DNA of 64,000 nucleotides from Symsagittifera roscoffensis (GCF_963678635.1 NC_087064.1:70929465-70993464), one strand, 5' to 3'; numbered from the stretch's first letter, positions 10,801 to 22,663 are shown. Translations and numbers: made by a program. Notes: generated from the sequence alone by a model not told the origin.

Positions 10801-11110
10801 ACTGCTCGTATCAGGGCGAAGCCCTGAATGTTTAGACTGCCTTTTAAGATTTATGGAGAAGTAATAACATTAAAAAATTCAATGAAACAAAACAAAATGA
10901 ATTTTTTTTTTCTAAAATTTGAAATTTCTTATGAAAATCATCGCCTAACATGCAGTATAAAGTACAAAAGGATAGATTTCCCTCCTTGTAACAAATTGTC
11001 CCAAATTCCGTCAAAAATGGCTAGTTAAAAAGTCGAAATTTGTCTGAAGAAAAAAAAACCCACCCCGAGCACAAATATTCCGTTACTTTCGTATCGAAAG
11101 TCGGAACAAT
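10801..11110 (-). mobile_element. Hairpin-ended MITE, copy 3 (inverted, internally deleted)
   Basis: Begins ACTGCTCGTATCAGGGCGAA and ends TATCGAAAGTCGGAACAA, the reverse complement of copy 2, but about 220 bases of the interior are missing. The 66-codon plus-strand ORF here is MITE sequence, not a gene. Confidence 0.8.
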
Positions 11111-11289
11111 TGTTTCCGCATTTGATTTTTTTGGAATCACATTATCTTCCGATTAATGATGTCCTATCAAATCTCGTCATTATTTTGAAAAGCTCACATA
11201 ATGTACGGCCATAATTTTTCATCGAGAGTATCCATCTCTGTTTCAACTAGCTTCGTGTCCATCTTCACATCTTCATATCCTTGGATAAA

Positions 11290-11560
11290 CAATCAATTTA
11301 TCGTCTACGCTGATTACTTGTTTTATAGCTAAAATTATATGGCTATAAGCTTATTACAGGTCCAGCATTGTGAATCACAGTGTGTCTTCTGTTTTTTTTT
11401 CTGTGATAATCTGGCTTACCCTGTCTATTAATTCATCAATTTCTAGCTCTTGATTTTTTTTTAAACCAATGACTTTGTATCGGTTGAGCGTCCAGTGCTA
11501 GCTTGATTGAATCGTTTTTCTTAACTGTTATCACAATTGCTGCGGTAAAACAGTCTCAAA
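11290..11560 (-). pseudogene. Reverse-transcriptase fragment, Ty3/gypsy
   Basis: The minus-strand reading contains AIVITVKKNDSIKLALDAQP, then EIDELIDRVSQIITEK after a frameshift. These match the fingers region of Ty3/gypsy RTs (the block with K-x-D-x-S-x-R/K-x-x-x-D and the following N-x-x-I-D-E-L). The catalytic YxDD part is missing, lying where the MITEs are inserted or lost. Confidence 0.7.
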
Positions 11561-12129
11561 TTGATTATTTAATTTTTAGATAAAACATATGTCAATAGTT
11601 TTTTCAACTCCTATTGCACGTTATCCTGTATTTTGATAGGGGTTCTCATTTTCCTTTTGAATATGACATGTTGAGTATTAGAACTTCTCCTGTCTTGTCT
11701 ATTAATGATAGTGAAAATTTTTGGAACTTTTCTTCCCCATTTTTTCGCCTGGTCGCATATAGCACGTCAAGCCTTTAAAAATTATCTTGGGCTGATATTT
11801 GTGTTGTCGTGATGCCCAATTGCACTCATAGATGCATTTACAATAAATATCTTGCGCGTCTCTAGATTATCAGTAGAATTGCTCCTTTCACTTCTCACCC
11901 CGCTAATTGTTAGCCTGTTAAAGAGAACATAAAATTAAGATTGGATTGGATGCTTCTTATACACTACAACTGTGAATGCAGTATGAACTTCTCTTGCAGA
12001 ATGATTTTTGGCCTTATGAAGTAATCAAGATCTCTAACAGTTTACATTTTTCTTCTGATACTTTGGATTCCTCGTCTATCATCCCTAATTGTTCTATTGT
12101 ACCTGTACAATTTCACGTTTTGGTTCGAT

Positions 12130-12590
12130 TTATTGCAGTTCTTGCAAAGTTTCCACTGGTTGGACATCTTCCGTTTTCAAAACTTCAAACTGTTTAATTA
12201 CCCTCCTATTCCTTGTCTCTATAGGATCCTTGTTCCTATTCAAGTTTCGGCTGTTTACGATAACTTCTTGTTTTATTTTCATTGTTTGTAAGAAACACTT
12301 TGCTTCTCCTGCAGTAATTGCATTTGTCTTTTGAAAAGCAATCGTTCTTTGTATGATATGCTCAAGATTGAGTGACATCTGGAGCACAATCTCTGTTGTT
12401 AACATTTCAAACGTTAATGTGTCCTGTAACCTCACATTTCTTTTTTTTTTCGATGTGAATAGGTCTTTCACAAGTTCGTCTTCTAGTTCTACCCATTTTT
12501 TTTTGTTGCGACAGTGGTTCTGACGTTGCGGTTGCCTGAATTAGTGTTGTTCCGTTGTCCGTTTTGTTCCCTTGCATTGGAAATCCTGCT
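12130..12590 (-). pseudogene. Gag-like fragment of the minus-strand gypsy element
   Basis: A 113-codon open frame, extended upstream by WVELEDELVKDLF. The segment with DTLTFEMLTTEIVLQMSLNL followed by an E/H-rich helix resembles the end of a gypsy capsid domain (a helix followed by L-x-x-x-L-T-x-E-x-A/V-L-x-x-A). The assignment rests on position upstream of RT and on this pattern. Confidence 0.5.
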
Positions 12591-12600
12591 GACTATGCCA

Positions 12601-13081
12601 TGTGATACTTCAAAGAAGTAATTAGTCTAGATTTTAGAAAAAACGTTTAAATTTTAATTATCGTATTTTGAATTAGTTTTCTGACCAAGCGTAGATCTAG
12701 CGCCATCACACCAACTTTCAAATTTGAGGTAATCAATAAATGGTCTCTGGGACCTTGATACTGCAGAATGATATAATATGCTATTATGTTTTTAACGATA
12801 TACACTTAATGTTACTGCTTTAGCGAAACCACAAACATCAGCAAACTATCTACCCTGCGTTGAATTATAAACATTTTTCCATCTAGAATAAGTTTTGAAA
12901 CTCTTATGGGGCTTTGAATTTTGTCAACAGGATTAACCTTATTTTGTTCATTCGAGCGAATTAAAGTCATCTTAGAAATTTTTAAAGCGATCTAGTATGG
13001 TCTTGTATTTACTTAATCGGTTAAGCGGCGAACTAGTCGGTTCAAGACTTTGCAATTAGATTGGCAAAGAATGCTTCGGAA
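12601..13081. other. No gene seen
   Basis: Anonymous AT-rich sequence. Confidence 0.4.
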
Positions 13082-13266
13082 CAGGGGCGGATTTAGGGGG
13101 GCGGGGGGGCGGGACGCCTACCCTTTCAAGGATTCGACCCCTTGCCGACCAAAGGGTCCCCCCTTTGGTACTTTTTAAGAAATCCATATTTGGCCGACCG
13201 ACCCTAAAATTTTTCTAAAGGCGCCTTTGGCGCCAATATATATACTAATTTTGAGGGGGGGGGGGG
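13082..13266 (-). mobile_element. hAT-type MITE running into the sequence gap
   Basis: Begins CAGGGGCGGATTTAGGGG and reads through GGCGCCAATATATATACTAA. It is cut by the run of N that starts in its poly-G/C tract, so its other end is unknown. Confidence 0.75.
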
Positions 13267-13466
13267 NNNNNNNNNNNNNNNNNNNNNNNNNNNNNNNNNN
13301 NNNNNNNNNNNNNNNNNNNNNNNNNNNNNNNNNNNNNNNNNNNNNNNNNNNNNNNNNNNNNNNNNNNNNNNNNNNNNNNNNNNNNNNNNNNNNNNNNNNN
13401 NNNNNNNNNNNNNNNNNNNNNNNNNNNNNNNNNNNNNNNNNNNNNNNNNNNNNNNNNNNNNNNNNN
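13267..13466. other. Assembly gap (200 N)
   Basis: Exactly 200 N, the look of a fixed-size scaffold gap rather than measured sequence. ORFs drawn through it are artefacts. Confidence 0.98.
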
Positions 13467-13568
13467 AAACCTGCGATACTTCAGAGCTATTTCAGTAATG
13501 ATTCCGTAGAAAATCATCGCTACAACTTTTAATTTCATCTCATTCTAGTAGCTTTCAAATGAGATGTA

Positions 13569-13979
13569 TGGAACCAGATCTAAACTAAATTTTTATTATT
13601 GGTTTTAAATTAGATATTTTATCACTATAAAATTTAAATATTAACCAATCATGATCCATCTAACTAACAACCCACTTATTTGTAAGTGCTGAAATTACTT
13701 GTAATTTCAGCACCAGAGAGATTTGAATTTAACTTGGAAATTAGTTACCTCTCCAAGAGACCTTCCAGCAATCGCAACAAGCCAGAATACTCTAGATCTA
13801 TTGAGCCTAGCATAGTATAGTTAAACACCCTGAGACTAGTAGATATAAGAGTAAGATTAGGATAAGTATTAGACTAAGAAGTTGCACGAATCTATCCGGC
13901 CGAAAATAAGATAGCGTGACGAGCAGACGGTGTACCCTATCCGAAATTACTCTATGAGTTACACTTCGGTCTTAACTCA
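13569..13979 (+). repeat. 5' LTR of the giant retroelement
   Basis: A 411-base direct repeat with TGGAACCAGATCTAAAC at the start and CTTCGGTCTTAACTCA at the end, giving the usual TG...CA. It matches 35094-35467 except for scattered substitutions and two short indels near 13700 and 13795. The flanking 5-mers (ATGTA before this LTR, AGTAG after the other) do not match, so no target-site duplication is visible. Confidence 0.9.
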
Positions 13980-13981
13980 TC

Positions 13982-13999
13982 TGGTGCGACCATAAGTCT
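13982..13999 (+). other. Putative primer-binding site
   Basis: TGGTGCGACCATAAGTCTC begins two bases after the 5' LTR. A TGG at this position is expected, since it pairs with the CCA end of a tRNA. The reverse complement (...GGTCGCACCA) has the look of a tRNA 3' acceptor end, but I cannot name the tRNA. Confidence 0.6.
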
Positions 14000-14074
14000 C
14001 GAATAAGACCTTAAAAAACAAATTAGCTTAAGAACTAACAAGATAGATTAGAAATAGACAAAAACATTTCCGAA

Positions 14075-14308
14075 ATGTTACATGATAACAATTTAATTGA
14101 AATGTCTCTACGACTCTATAGATCAGAGCCGCTAATCCGTACAATACTAGAACTACCAGGTATTGGAAGAAGACCTTGGACAAGAGACGATCTACGACTA
14201 CGAAGAAACTTACCACTAAGTTTCATGGTCGTACGGCGAAAGCCAGAACAAACTTTTATATTTAGAGTTTTACTAGCAATGAATTTAGATTTTCATTTGC
14301 AAACATAA
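14075..14308 (+). CDS. Small intact Arg-rich leader ORF of the giant retroelement
   Basis: A 77-codon ORF, ATG to TAA, lies 95 bases after the 5' LTR and well upstream of gag. It encodes a basic peptide with LPGIGRRPWTRDDLRLRRN and VVRRKPEQ and a hydrophobic C-terminal helix. It is notable because it is unbroken while every larger frame is broken. Leader ORFs upstream of gag can encode regulators in complex retroviruses, but nothing here identifies a function, and a chance ORF of this length is possible. Confidence 0.4.
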   Translation: MLHDNNLIEMSLRLYRSEPLIRTILELPGIGRRPWTRDDLRLRRNLPLSFMVVRRKPEQTFIFRVLLAMNLDFHLQT

Positions 14309-14309
14309 A

Positions 14310-15555
14310 ACCTTGAAGACAAATCTTCAATGATTATTTCAGGCGCTATTGAAAATTTACTATTGTACAATAACGATTGATAAAAACATCTCAAATCGTT
14401 TTCTCCAAATCTGCAGTATAATTCAAAAAGATATTTTAAAAGGTTTATCCTAAATTTAATCTATATTTCACTTAAATTTCTCTACACCTCGAATACAGAT
14501 CATCAAAGCTTTCCTTGAATCTCTTTAAATATCTAACTTAACTCATTTTATACCATTAAAATTTGTACCTGATCATCAAGGCTTATCCTTGGATCAAATG
14601 GAACAATTTTCTTCTCCCCACCCTATTATTAAAGTGTCTAACGACCTCAAACGTCGATTCACTATGCAAGCCTTTCAAAGACCCAGGACTAATAGAAATT
14701 TTTAAAATCACTCTAACCCTTCTAATTAGGCTAAACAGTGAAGAACTTCGGTTATTCATCCTTCACTAGACCCCCCCCCCCTACCTGACCCAGGCTAAAT
14801 CTTAAATCTTAGTAAGTTTAAAATAGTATCTAACGAACTACTTGCGTTCTAATTATGCCTGAACCCTGTAGATCGACTTACTAATCTCCAACCCTTGAAC
14901 ACAATCACTACCCTGAAGTAAGATTAAGTAAGTTAACACCTTAACTTTGAATAGTCACGAGAAAGTAACAGTCATTCTCCGGACTTGATATACTTTTCTC
15001 TCCAACCCTGAATAAAAAGACCCAAGTTAGGCTAACCAAAAAATTGTAAGGACTAACAGTCTAGGATATTATATTCACTAATAAAAACCTTGCACCCCTC
15101 ATCCTAAACCTAATGTCACTGAACAATTTAGAAAATAAACAAACAATCGTACTACACAATTGCGAAATAAATAACGAAATATACGATTTCGAATTCACAC
15201 CACACAAACAAACAATTGGATATATTCAAAAAAAAAACGACAAACAATAAAAAGAAAAATTATAAGTACACAAAAACAAATTATACGTAAAAGATTTTCA
15301 AAGCGAAGAAACGCAGTCTCCGAATCAGAAGTCAGTAATTTAGATGCACTTTGCAAATTAAAAGAAACAGTACATAAAAACTACCCAGTTTACGACCAAT
15401 TATTTTTTCCGATTCAGAAGCCACATCACATTCATCAAAACAAGGAAAAAGAAGAATAAAAAAGATATACAAGTATAAACCAGTACGTTTATACAATTGG
15501 AATCAACCAATCAGACACATTGAACACTACGCACTGACAGTTATAAAACGAAAAA
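14310..15555 (+). other. Long untranslated leader
   Basis: About 1.2 kb with no supported gene. A C12 run lies at about 14770. A short frame with MEQFSSPHPIIKVSNDLKRR (14599-14706) has some coding look but no support. This is a very long leader for an LTR element. Confidence 0.5.
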
Positions 15556-16300
15556 ATGAGCCAAAGTCCAAGTGATGAAAGTCCAGACGAAAACTCTGTT
15601 TTCCCTTTTATCATAAATTCAATCACTGAAGATAGAGGACAAAGACAATTTTGTACTAATTTTATTGCAAAAGTATTCGAACAAGGATTAGCCCATGTAA
15701 AGCAGAATTCCCAGAAGTAAAAGTCAAAAGACAAACTATCGATCAATATTTAAAAGGAATATGTAACCTAACACAACCATATGGAATCTACACCATAGAA
15801 TTCAGCACAGAAAGTCAATATCAAAGCAAACATGTTAATCAAACAGATGATGTCGACATTGAACTTTCAAAAGTATTCACAGAATACATCAAAAACTTAA
15901 AACACCAAAATTCACAGAGAGCAAATTCAATATTCACTCACGATGTTTTTTTACTAATATAGAGTTATATATCTATAATAAAACATATAGGAACTGACAG
16001 TACATCACCAGTACAATCATCAAGACATACGAAAATAAGAAATGAAATTGCCGCATTTTCAACATTTTTTAACACAATCCGTGAAATTTTTACAATCAAC
16101 GAAATTTCACAAAATGTTAAACACGATTTACAAAAACCTAGCATGGTTCTTAATTGATTATTTTGCACATAATATTGATTCAATTGCACAAGCAAGAAAA
16201 AATTTTAGACCTCAAAGTACCAATGACGACACTGTCCTTGCAGAACAATCAGATTATATTTGGGACCCTGAATGGTCTCATCCATGATTTCTGAACATAC
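15556..16300 (+). pseudogene. N-terminal gag region (present once)
   Basis: The frame opens at ATG 15556 (MSQSPSDESPDENSVFPF) and shifts at about 15700 into a frame open to 15962 (with KRQTIDQYLKGICNLTQ). It shifts again to 16042-16287. The pieces form one decayed coding region leading straight into the duplicated unit. Because the duplication starts at 16301, this N-terminal part is attached only to unit A. No matrix-domain similarity is recognised, and the assignment as gag is by position. Confidence 0.55.
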
Positions 16301-16309
16301 CAAGTCTAG

Positions 16310-18454
16310 CAATCAGTACAATTTCTATTCACAAAGACTATGAAAAGGTATTCCCACTTACAATAGATGCAACACATTTAAACTATACTTCATTTTTACC
16401 TGATAGAAGACAAAATAATAGCTTAAATTCAACACTTGTACAACAAGAAAATTGAATGGAACTAGAAATCTTACACAACAAGATATTCAAACACCATCAC
16501 ATTTTGTAAATGAAATTGTAGTTGAAACAATAGTAACAATTACACAACAAAGTATTTCAACAATACATCTAAACTTTACAACACCAAAACCTAAAAATCA
16601 AACATTACCACAAGTAACATTGCAATCTACGATTAAACCCTCGGTTGCTCCAAAATATTCATTTATGGATTATCAAACATATAGACCTATGACAAAACCA
16701 ACACACAGACAAAGAACATTTTTAAGAAGTAATTTCGCAGAATACAATTATAATTATGTACATCCAACGAAAACAACTCATCCTTACCGTATACAAAAAC
16801 AAAATCATCTATTTTCACAAAAGTCAAATTTTCCCATGACATCAGCAAATTCAGTAAATTGTCATGACTATCCACATCCCTCTCAAGATCACAGTGAAAA
16901 TTATCCATTTTTTCAACAAAATAGAAATAAACAACAAACACCATATCAAACATCAAACTATTTATCATCAGACGATGACGATTAATATCAACCAGATATT
17001 TTTGCACCATACACAATGAATATTGTATACAAAAACCTCGACAAAATCAATTATCTCAAAATACAAAATATCACCCACAAAATTTGGCTAATATACAAAG
17101 CTATCAACCAATGAACATACAAAATCAACCAAGCACACAATCCTATCAGCCAGTACAGTCACAAAACCCAGCCAGTATGCATTCTTATCAACCAACACAA
17201 ATGCAAAATGAAATACCATTACCATATTATTTACAACAACACGAAATAACACAAAATCAATTGACAAATTTTTTCACAAATGCCAAATGCCGCAGAATTA
17301 CTACAAATGACAATGAATCTATACCTAATGGGTGGATCATCAATAACATCAAATAAACCATTGATGGTATTTACAGGTACAGATCCTGAATACTCCGTAG
17401 AAGATTATTTAATTGCAGTCACAGCAAATCTGTTTTTAAATAAAGGACCTGAACCAATTAATACGCCACTTCACCAAAATTGGATACACAGACGCACAGC
17501 GTTAATACAAATAACACTTGATGGTGTAGCTCAGAAATGGTTTTCAGTTTTATTTATAGAAATAAAAACAGATTGGAAAAGATTCAAACAAGAATTTTCA
17601 AAAATGTTTGACTCTGAAAGAAACAAACAACATCAAAGAGTTTTATGTAACAAAATTCGTAGACTACCAAACGAAACAATTAAACAATTGGCAGTTTGAA
17701 TTGAAACACTAGTTCGAAAGCATATTAACTTAACACCCATGATTATAAAAACACGAAAATAACAGAAATTTTAATGATGACTCTAACACCCCAATTAAGA
17801 AAAATAGCTATTAAAAAGAGAGCATCACATCCCTCCTCAATTCGAGAACCAGATTTAGATTTCAGAAAACTAGTTGATAAACTAGAACAAGCAGAAATTA
17901 CAATGAAACTCGAAGAAACAGAAAATCTTAAACTACAATACGTCAAAAGAATCGAAACAAATACTACACATATAAACAACATACAAGATTCAGATGTAGA
18001 TCTAACTGAAAAAGTCACTGAAACTTTAAACATATATGAGAAAAACCCAAATTTCAAAGGTAAACAATCTTTCAAAAATTGGTGTAATTTTTGCCGAAGA
18101 TACGGACATAATATTGCCGAATGTAGACAAAAACAACAAGATAATCAAAACAAACCACAAAAATACAAAGAACCAAATAAATCATTCTATCAATATATGA
18201 AAAAAGATCAAAATTTGTCAAACAAAAACATACATAGTAACAACAGCTCTGTTGAACCACTTCCAAATAATTCAAATTTTTCAAGAAACCAATCACCCTA
18301 TAATTTTAATTATAGAGGTAGATCACCAGAACAAAGAAATTATACAGAAAGTACAGAATTACAATTAAACCACATTAATTGTGAATCAACAGACAGCGAA
18401 AGTGATACAAATAATACTATCTCAGTTAATATGATCACAGCTGAAAATGATTAG
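16310..18454 (+). pseudogene. gag, unit A copy
   Basis: In order: a T/Q/P/N-rich segment (16452-16985); three diverged copies of a SYQP-containing repeat (17084-17250); a capsid core resembling Retrotrans_gag (17280-17699), with VFTGTDPEYSVEDYL, HQNWIHRRTALIQITLDGVA and DWKRFKQEF; a helix-rich segment; and a zinc knuckle at 18090-18130, C-x2-C-x4-H-x4-C, reading CNFCRRYGHNIAEC. An in-frame TGA follows KQLAV at 17697, shared with unit B. A one-base loss near 17719 shifts the frame relative to B. The basic tail after the knuckle is mostly deleted. Confidence 0.8.
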
Positions 18455-18505
18455 GAACCTATCATATATGAACAACCCTTCACTTCACATATTTACGAAA
18501 ATAAA

Positions 18506-19046
18506 ATGGAACTTCTCCACAATTACTACACTACACCTAATAGTAAAAATCTACCAGTTGAACAAGAAGTAAAGAGAATTAACACTGTAATTAAACCCGA
18601 AAAAGACGAAGTACAAAGCTCAAATACAAACCACATATATCAAAATATACAAAAAGAACAACCAAGAAAAAAAATTTGGACAATTCCATTTCTCTTAGAA
18701 AGTCCAAAAAGTAAAGAATTTCAACCACCAGATCTTGAAATAGATTTTTTAATAGTCTCAGGAGCAGAATCAAATATAATTAATATTCCCACTTGGAATG
18801 AAATTAAAACATTACATCCCACCCTAGCACCTATTAAGACAGCCAGCAAATTAGCAACAGCACAAGGCTCAACATTAGTACATTATGGAAAAATCCAACT
18901 TTTCCTAGTTCCCACGAGAACAATGGAACAAAACAAAATCTTAAACAAACCATTTAAACAAACATTCCACATAACAGATATAAAACACAATATCATTAGC
19001 ATACCATGTATAACTAAGTACATTCCCAAAATAAATAATTTGATAA
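18506..19046 (+). pseudogene. Retroviral-type protease, unit A copy, active site lost
   Basis: Contains FLIVSGAESNIINIPTW, where aspartic proteases of this class have D-S-G-A. The catalytic Asp is Val (GTC) here and also in unit B. The distal part has HITDIKHNIISIPCI. The frame then jumps at about 19040 across the 1.2 kb deletion into the RT YLDD region. Confidence 0.75.
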
Positions 19047-19909
19047 ATAATAAAATCTTTAGACCACTTATACTCAAGAAAAAGGCAATCACATACTTAG
19101 ACGATGTTTCATGCAATCACAAACTAAAGATGAAATGTTTAAGATTTGGGAACAGTATCATCTAATACTCAAAAATGAAAATATGAAAGTAGCCCCAGAT
19201 AACTCACATTTTTTTCTAACACGTGTAAAGTTTCTTGGACATATTATTGAAAGAAACACTTTAACTCCATTAAAATCACGCATAGACGCAATTCAAAAAC
19301 TTCAGCCACCCACGAATAAAAAGAAAATCCAAGAATTCCTTGGAATGTTAAATTTTTTAAGTAAATATGTATACAAAATGCAATTATACTTAAGACCTTT
19401 CTATAACATCCTTAGACAGCAAAACAACTTTGAATGGACTACTGAACATCAAACACGATTTGACGAAAATACAAACTTGCTAACAGAACAAATATCAAAT
19501 ACAATCCCAGATCCAAATCAACCATTCTATGCAATGTGCGATACTTCAAATTTTGGCATCGGCGCAGCATTACTACAATCACACCTCGGAACATTTAAGA
19601 TGAACCTAATATCAGCGAATTCTCGCTTATTTACACAAGCCGAAGTACGACTCTCTACTCTCATGAGAGAATGCACAGCTATAATTTACACACTTACAGA
19701 ATATGAATTTCTGATACTTGCATCCATCCAACAGTTCTTTTTACGAATCACAAAACGATTATATTTCTTTTTACAAAAAAATCGAACCCAAACCATCGAG
19801 TTTACAGACTTCAATTATTTTTAATGAAATTCCCAAACTTACATATGGTTTGGACAGCAAGAAAAAATCTTGCATTACCAGATACACTAAGTAGAAATAC
19901 ACCACCTTA
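19047..19909 (+). pseudogene. RT thumb and RNase H, unit A copy
   Basis: Begins at the end of the RT palm (KKKAITYLDDVSC), then a frameshift before MQSQTKDEMF. A 237-codon frame carries KFLGHIIERNTLTP and the RT connection, then RNase H with FYAMCDTSNFGIGAALLQ and the Glu-containing helix EVRLSTLMRECTAIIY. A last short frame ends with KNLALPDTLSRNTPP, the equivalent of the ...ADxLSR motif after RNase H. The RT fingers and most of the palm are absent, so this copy could never have made RT. Confidence 0.8.
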
Positions 19910-20056
19910 ATTACTCACACGAAAACTACAATTGAAATACCACAAAATATCAAATTGGACTACAATTAATACAAAAATACCAAAGTTTTGACCCTATTAT
20001 TAGACAACTTAAATCAGGGCACAAATACAAAACAAAGCCAGCAAAAGCATGACCCT

Positions 20057-22663
20057 CAAGTCTAGCAATCAGTACAACTTCTATTCACAAAGACTATGTA
20101 AAGGTATTCCCACTTACAATAGATGCAACACCTTTAAACTATACTTCATTTTTACCTGATAGAAGACAAAATTCAACACTTGTACAACAAGAAAATTGAA
20201 TGGAACTAGAAATCTTACACAACAAGATATTCAAACACCATCACATTTTGTAAATGAAATTGTAGTTGAAACAATAGTAACAATTACACAACAAAGTATT
20301 TCAACAATACATCTAAACTTTACAACACCAAAACCTAAAAATCAAACATTACCACAAGTAACATTGCAATCTACGATTAAACCCTCGGTTGCTCCAAAAT
20401 ATTCACATATGGATTATCAAACATATAGACCTATGACAAAACCAACACACAGACAAAGAACATTTATAAGAAGTAATCTCGCAGAACACAATTATAATTA
20501 TGTACATTCATCGAAAACAACTCATCCTCCCCGTATACAAAAACAAAATCATCTATTTTCACAAAAGTCAAATTTTCCCATGACATCAACAAATTCAGTA
20601 AATTATCATGACTATCCACATCCCTCTCAAGATCACAGTGAAAATTATTCAATTTTTCAACAAAATAGAAATAAACAACAAACACCATATCACACATCAA
20701 ACTATTTATCATCAGACGATGACGATTATTATAAACCAGATATTTTTGCACCATACACAAGGAATATTGTACACAAAAACCTCGACAAAATCAAGTATCT
20801 CAAAATACAAAATATCACCCACAAAATTTAGCTAATATACAAAATTATCAACCGATGAACATACAAAATCAACCAAGCACACAATCCTATCAACCAGTAC
20901 ATTCACAAAACCCAGCCATTATGCACTCTTATCAACCAACACAAATGCAAAATGAAATACCATTACCATATTATTTACAACAACACGAAATAACACAAAA
21001 TCAATTGACAAAATTTTCACAAATGCCAAATGCCGCAGAATTACTACAAATGACAATGAATCTATACCTAATGGGTGGATCATCAATAACATCAAATAAA
21101 CCATTGATGGTATTTACAGGTACAGATCCTGAATACTCCGTAGAAGATTATTTAATTGCAGTCACAGCAAATCTGTTTTTAAATATAGGACCTGAACCAA
21201 TTAATACGCCACTTCACCAAAATTGGATACACAGACGCACAGCGTTAATACAAATAACACTTGATGGTGTAGCTCAGAAATGGTTTTCAGTTTTATTTAT
21301 AGAAATAAAAACAGATTGGAAAAGATTCAAACAAGAATTTTCAAAAATGTTTGACTCTGAAAGAAACAAACAACATCAAAGAGTTTTATGTAACAAAATT
21401 CGTAGACTACCAAACGAAACAATTAAACAATTGGCAGTTTGAATTGAAACACTAGTTCGAAAAGCATATTAACTTAACACCCATGATTATAAAAACACGA
21501 AAATAACAGAAATTTTAATGATGACTCTAACACCCCAATTAAGAAAAATAGCTATTAAAAAGAGAGCATCACATCCCTCCTCAATTCGAGAACCAGATTT
21601 AGATTTCAGAAATCTAGTTGATAAACTAGAACAAGCAGAAATTACAATGAAGCTCGAAGAAACAGAAAATCTTAAGCTACAATACGTCAAAAGAATCGAA
21701 ACAAATACTACACATATAAACAACATACAAGATTCAGATGTAGATCTAACTGAAAAAGTCACTGAAACTTTAAACATATATGAGAAAAACCCAAATTTCA
21801 AAGGTAAACAATCTTTCAAAAATTGATGTAATTATTGCCGAAGATACGGACATAGTATTGCCGAATGTAGACAAAAACAACAAGATAATCAAAACAAACC
21901 ACAAAAATACAAAGAACCAAATAAATCATTCTATCAATATATGAAAAAAGATCAAAATTTGTCAAACAAAAACATACATAGTAACAACAGCTCTGTTGAA
22001 CCACTTCCAAATAATTCAAATTTTTCAAGAAACCAATCACCCTATAATTTTAATTATAGAGGTAGATCACCAGAACAAAGAAATTGACGAAATTTCCCAC
22101 AAAATAGATATATTCGATCAAATAGCCAGAATAATCAGTATAGAAATAACCATTCACGATCAAATTCAAACAGAACAGAACTTTTTGATACCAGTTCCCA
22201 TTCAAATTCTAGGAATAGACACTTTTCAAACGATAGATCACGAAACTCATCATACAATAGAAACAGAAACTATTCAAACAATAGGAATAGAAGCTATTCC
22301 AATAATCGAAATCAACGTTATCAAAACAATAGATCAAGAAACAATTCATACAACAGACCCAATTATCAACGAACATATAACAATAACTATCACAATAGAT
22401 CACAAGGAATTATTCTCAATCTCCTCATAGAAATAACTATCGCTACTCCGATTCCCAAAAAACAGATGTAGAAACAATATACCGAAACATCAAAGACAAT
22501 TTATTCAAGTACAAACAACTGAAGAAACAAATTCAGACCCTCCTGGTATCGATGATACAGAAAGTACAGAATTACAATTAAATCACATTAATTGTGAATC
22601 AACAGACAGCGAAAGTGATACAAATAATACTATCTCAGTTAATATGATCACAGCTGAAAATGA
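20057..22663 (+). pseudogene. gag, unit B copy
   Basis: Same domains as unit A: T/Q/P-rich part (20196-20831), SYQP repeats (20855-20960), capsid core (21025-21442), helix-rich part (21518-21826) and zinc knuckle (about 21834-21870, CNYCRRYGHSIAEC). It keeps the tail missing from A: about 150 codons of Arg/Asn/Ser/Tyr-rich low complexity (22086-22440) with many RNN, RSY and NNR triplets, an RNA-binding-like basic tail. Breaks: TGA after KQLAV, TAA 12 codons later, a TGA replacing the Trp just before the zinc knuckle, and a frameshift near 20765. The 144-codon I/E/T-rich frame at 21996-22430 is a shadow of this tail. Confidence 0.8.

Larger units (their letters stand above)
9650..12600 (-). 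mobile_element. Degenerate Ty3/gypsy retrotransposon, minus strand
   Basis: Fragments lie in the order expected for gag-protease-RT-RNase H on the minus strand: a gag-like frame (12130-12590), a protease-like scrap near 11640-11750 (VDKTGEVLILNMSYSKGK-like reading), RT fragments (about 11290-11560) and RNase H (about 9690-9960). Frameshifts and stops separate them. The RT/RNase H gap is filled by an inverted pair of hairpin-ended MITEs (10134-11110). LTRs were not found. It is separate from the large element at 13.6-35.5 kb, since the RT motifs differ. Confidence 0.7.
16301..20056 (+). repeat. Duplication unit A (internally deleted gag-pol)
   Basis: The sequence from CAAGTCTAGCAATCAGTAC at 16301 recurs from 20057. 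Relative to unit B, unit A lacks three blocks: about 469 bases of the gag tail (B 22086-22554), about 1.2 kb from the end of protease through the RT core (B 23250-24456) and about 415 bases before integrase (B 25362-25776). Elsewhere the two are nearly identical, with a few differences per 100-200 bases. The end of A joins B inside the pre-integrase sequence (GCAAAAGC matching B 25864). Confidence 0.9.

Noticed and set aside
13227-13538. ORFs spanning the N run
   Set aside because: They consist mostly of unknown residues across a 200-base gap.
17743-18075. Minus-strand hydrophobic/Ser-rich ORFs opposite gag (also 21487-21819, 16687-17016, 20464-20760)
   Set aside because: Antisense shadows of A-rich sense codons; they are repeated only because the units are.
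21996-22430. 144-codon Ile/Glu/Thr-rich ORF
   Set aside because: It is an out-of-frame shadow of the Arg/Asn/Ser-rich gag tail, which is the frame continuous with the zinc knuckle.
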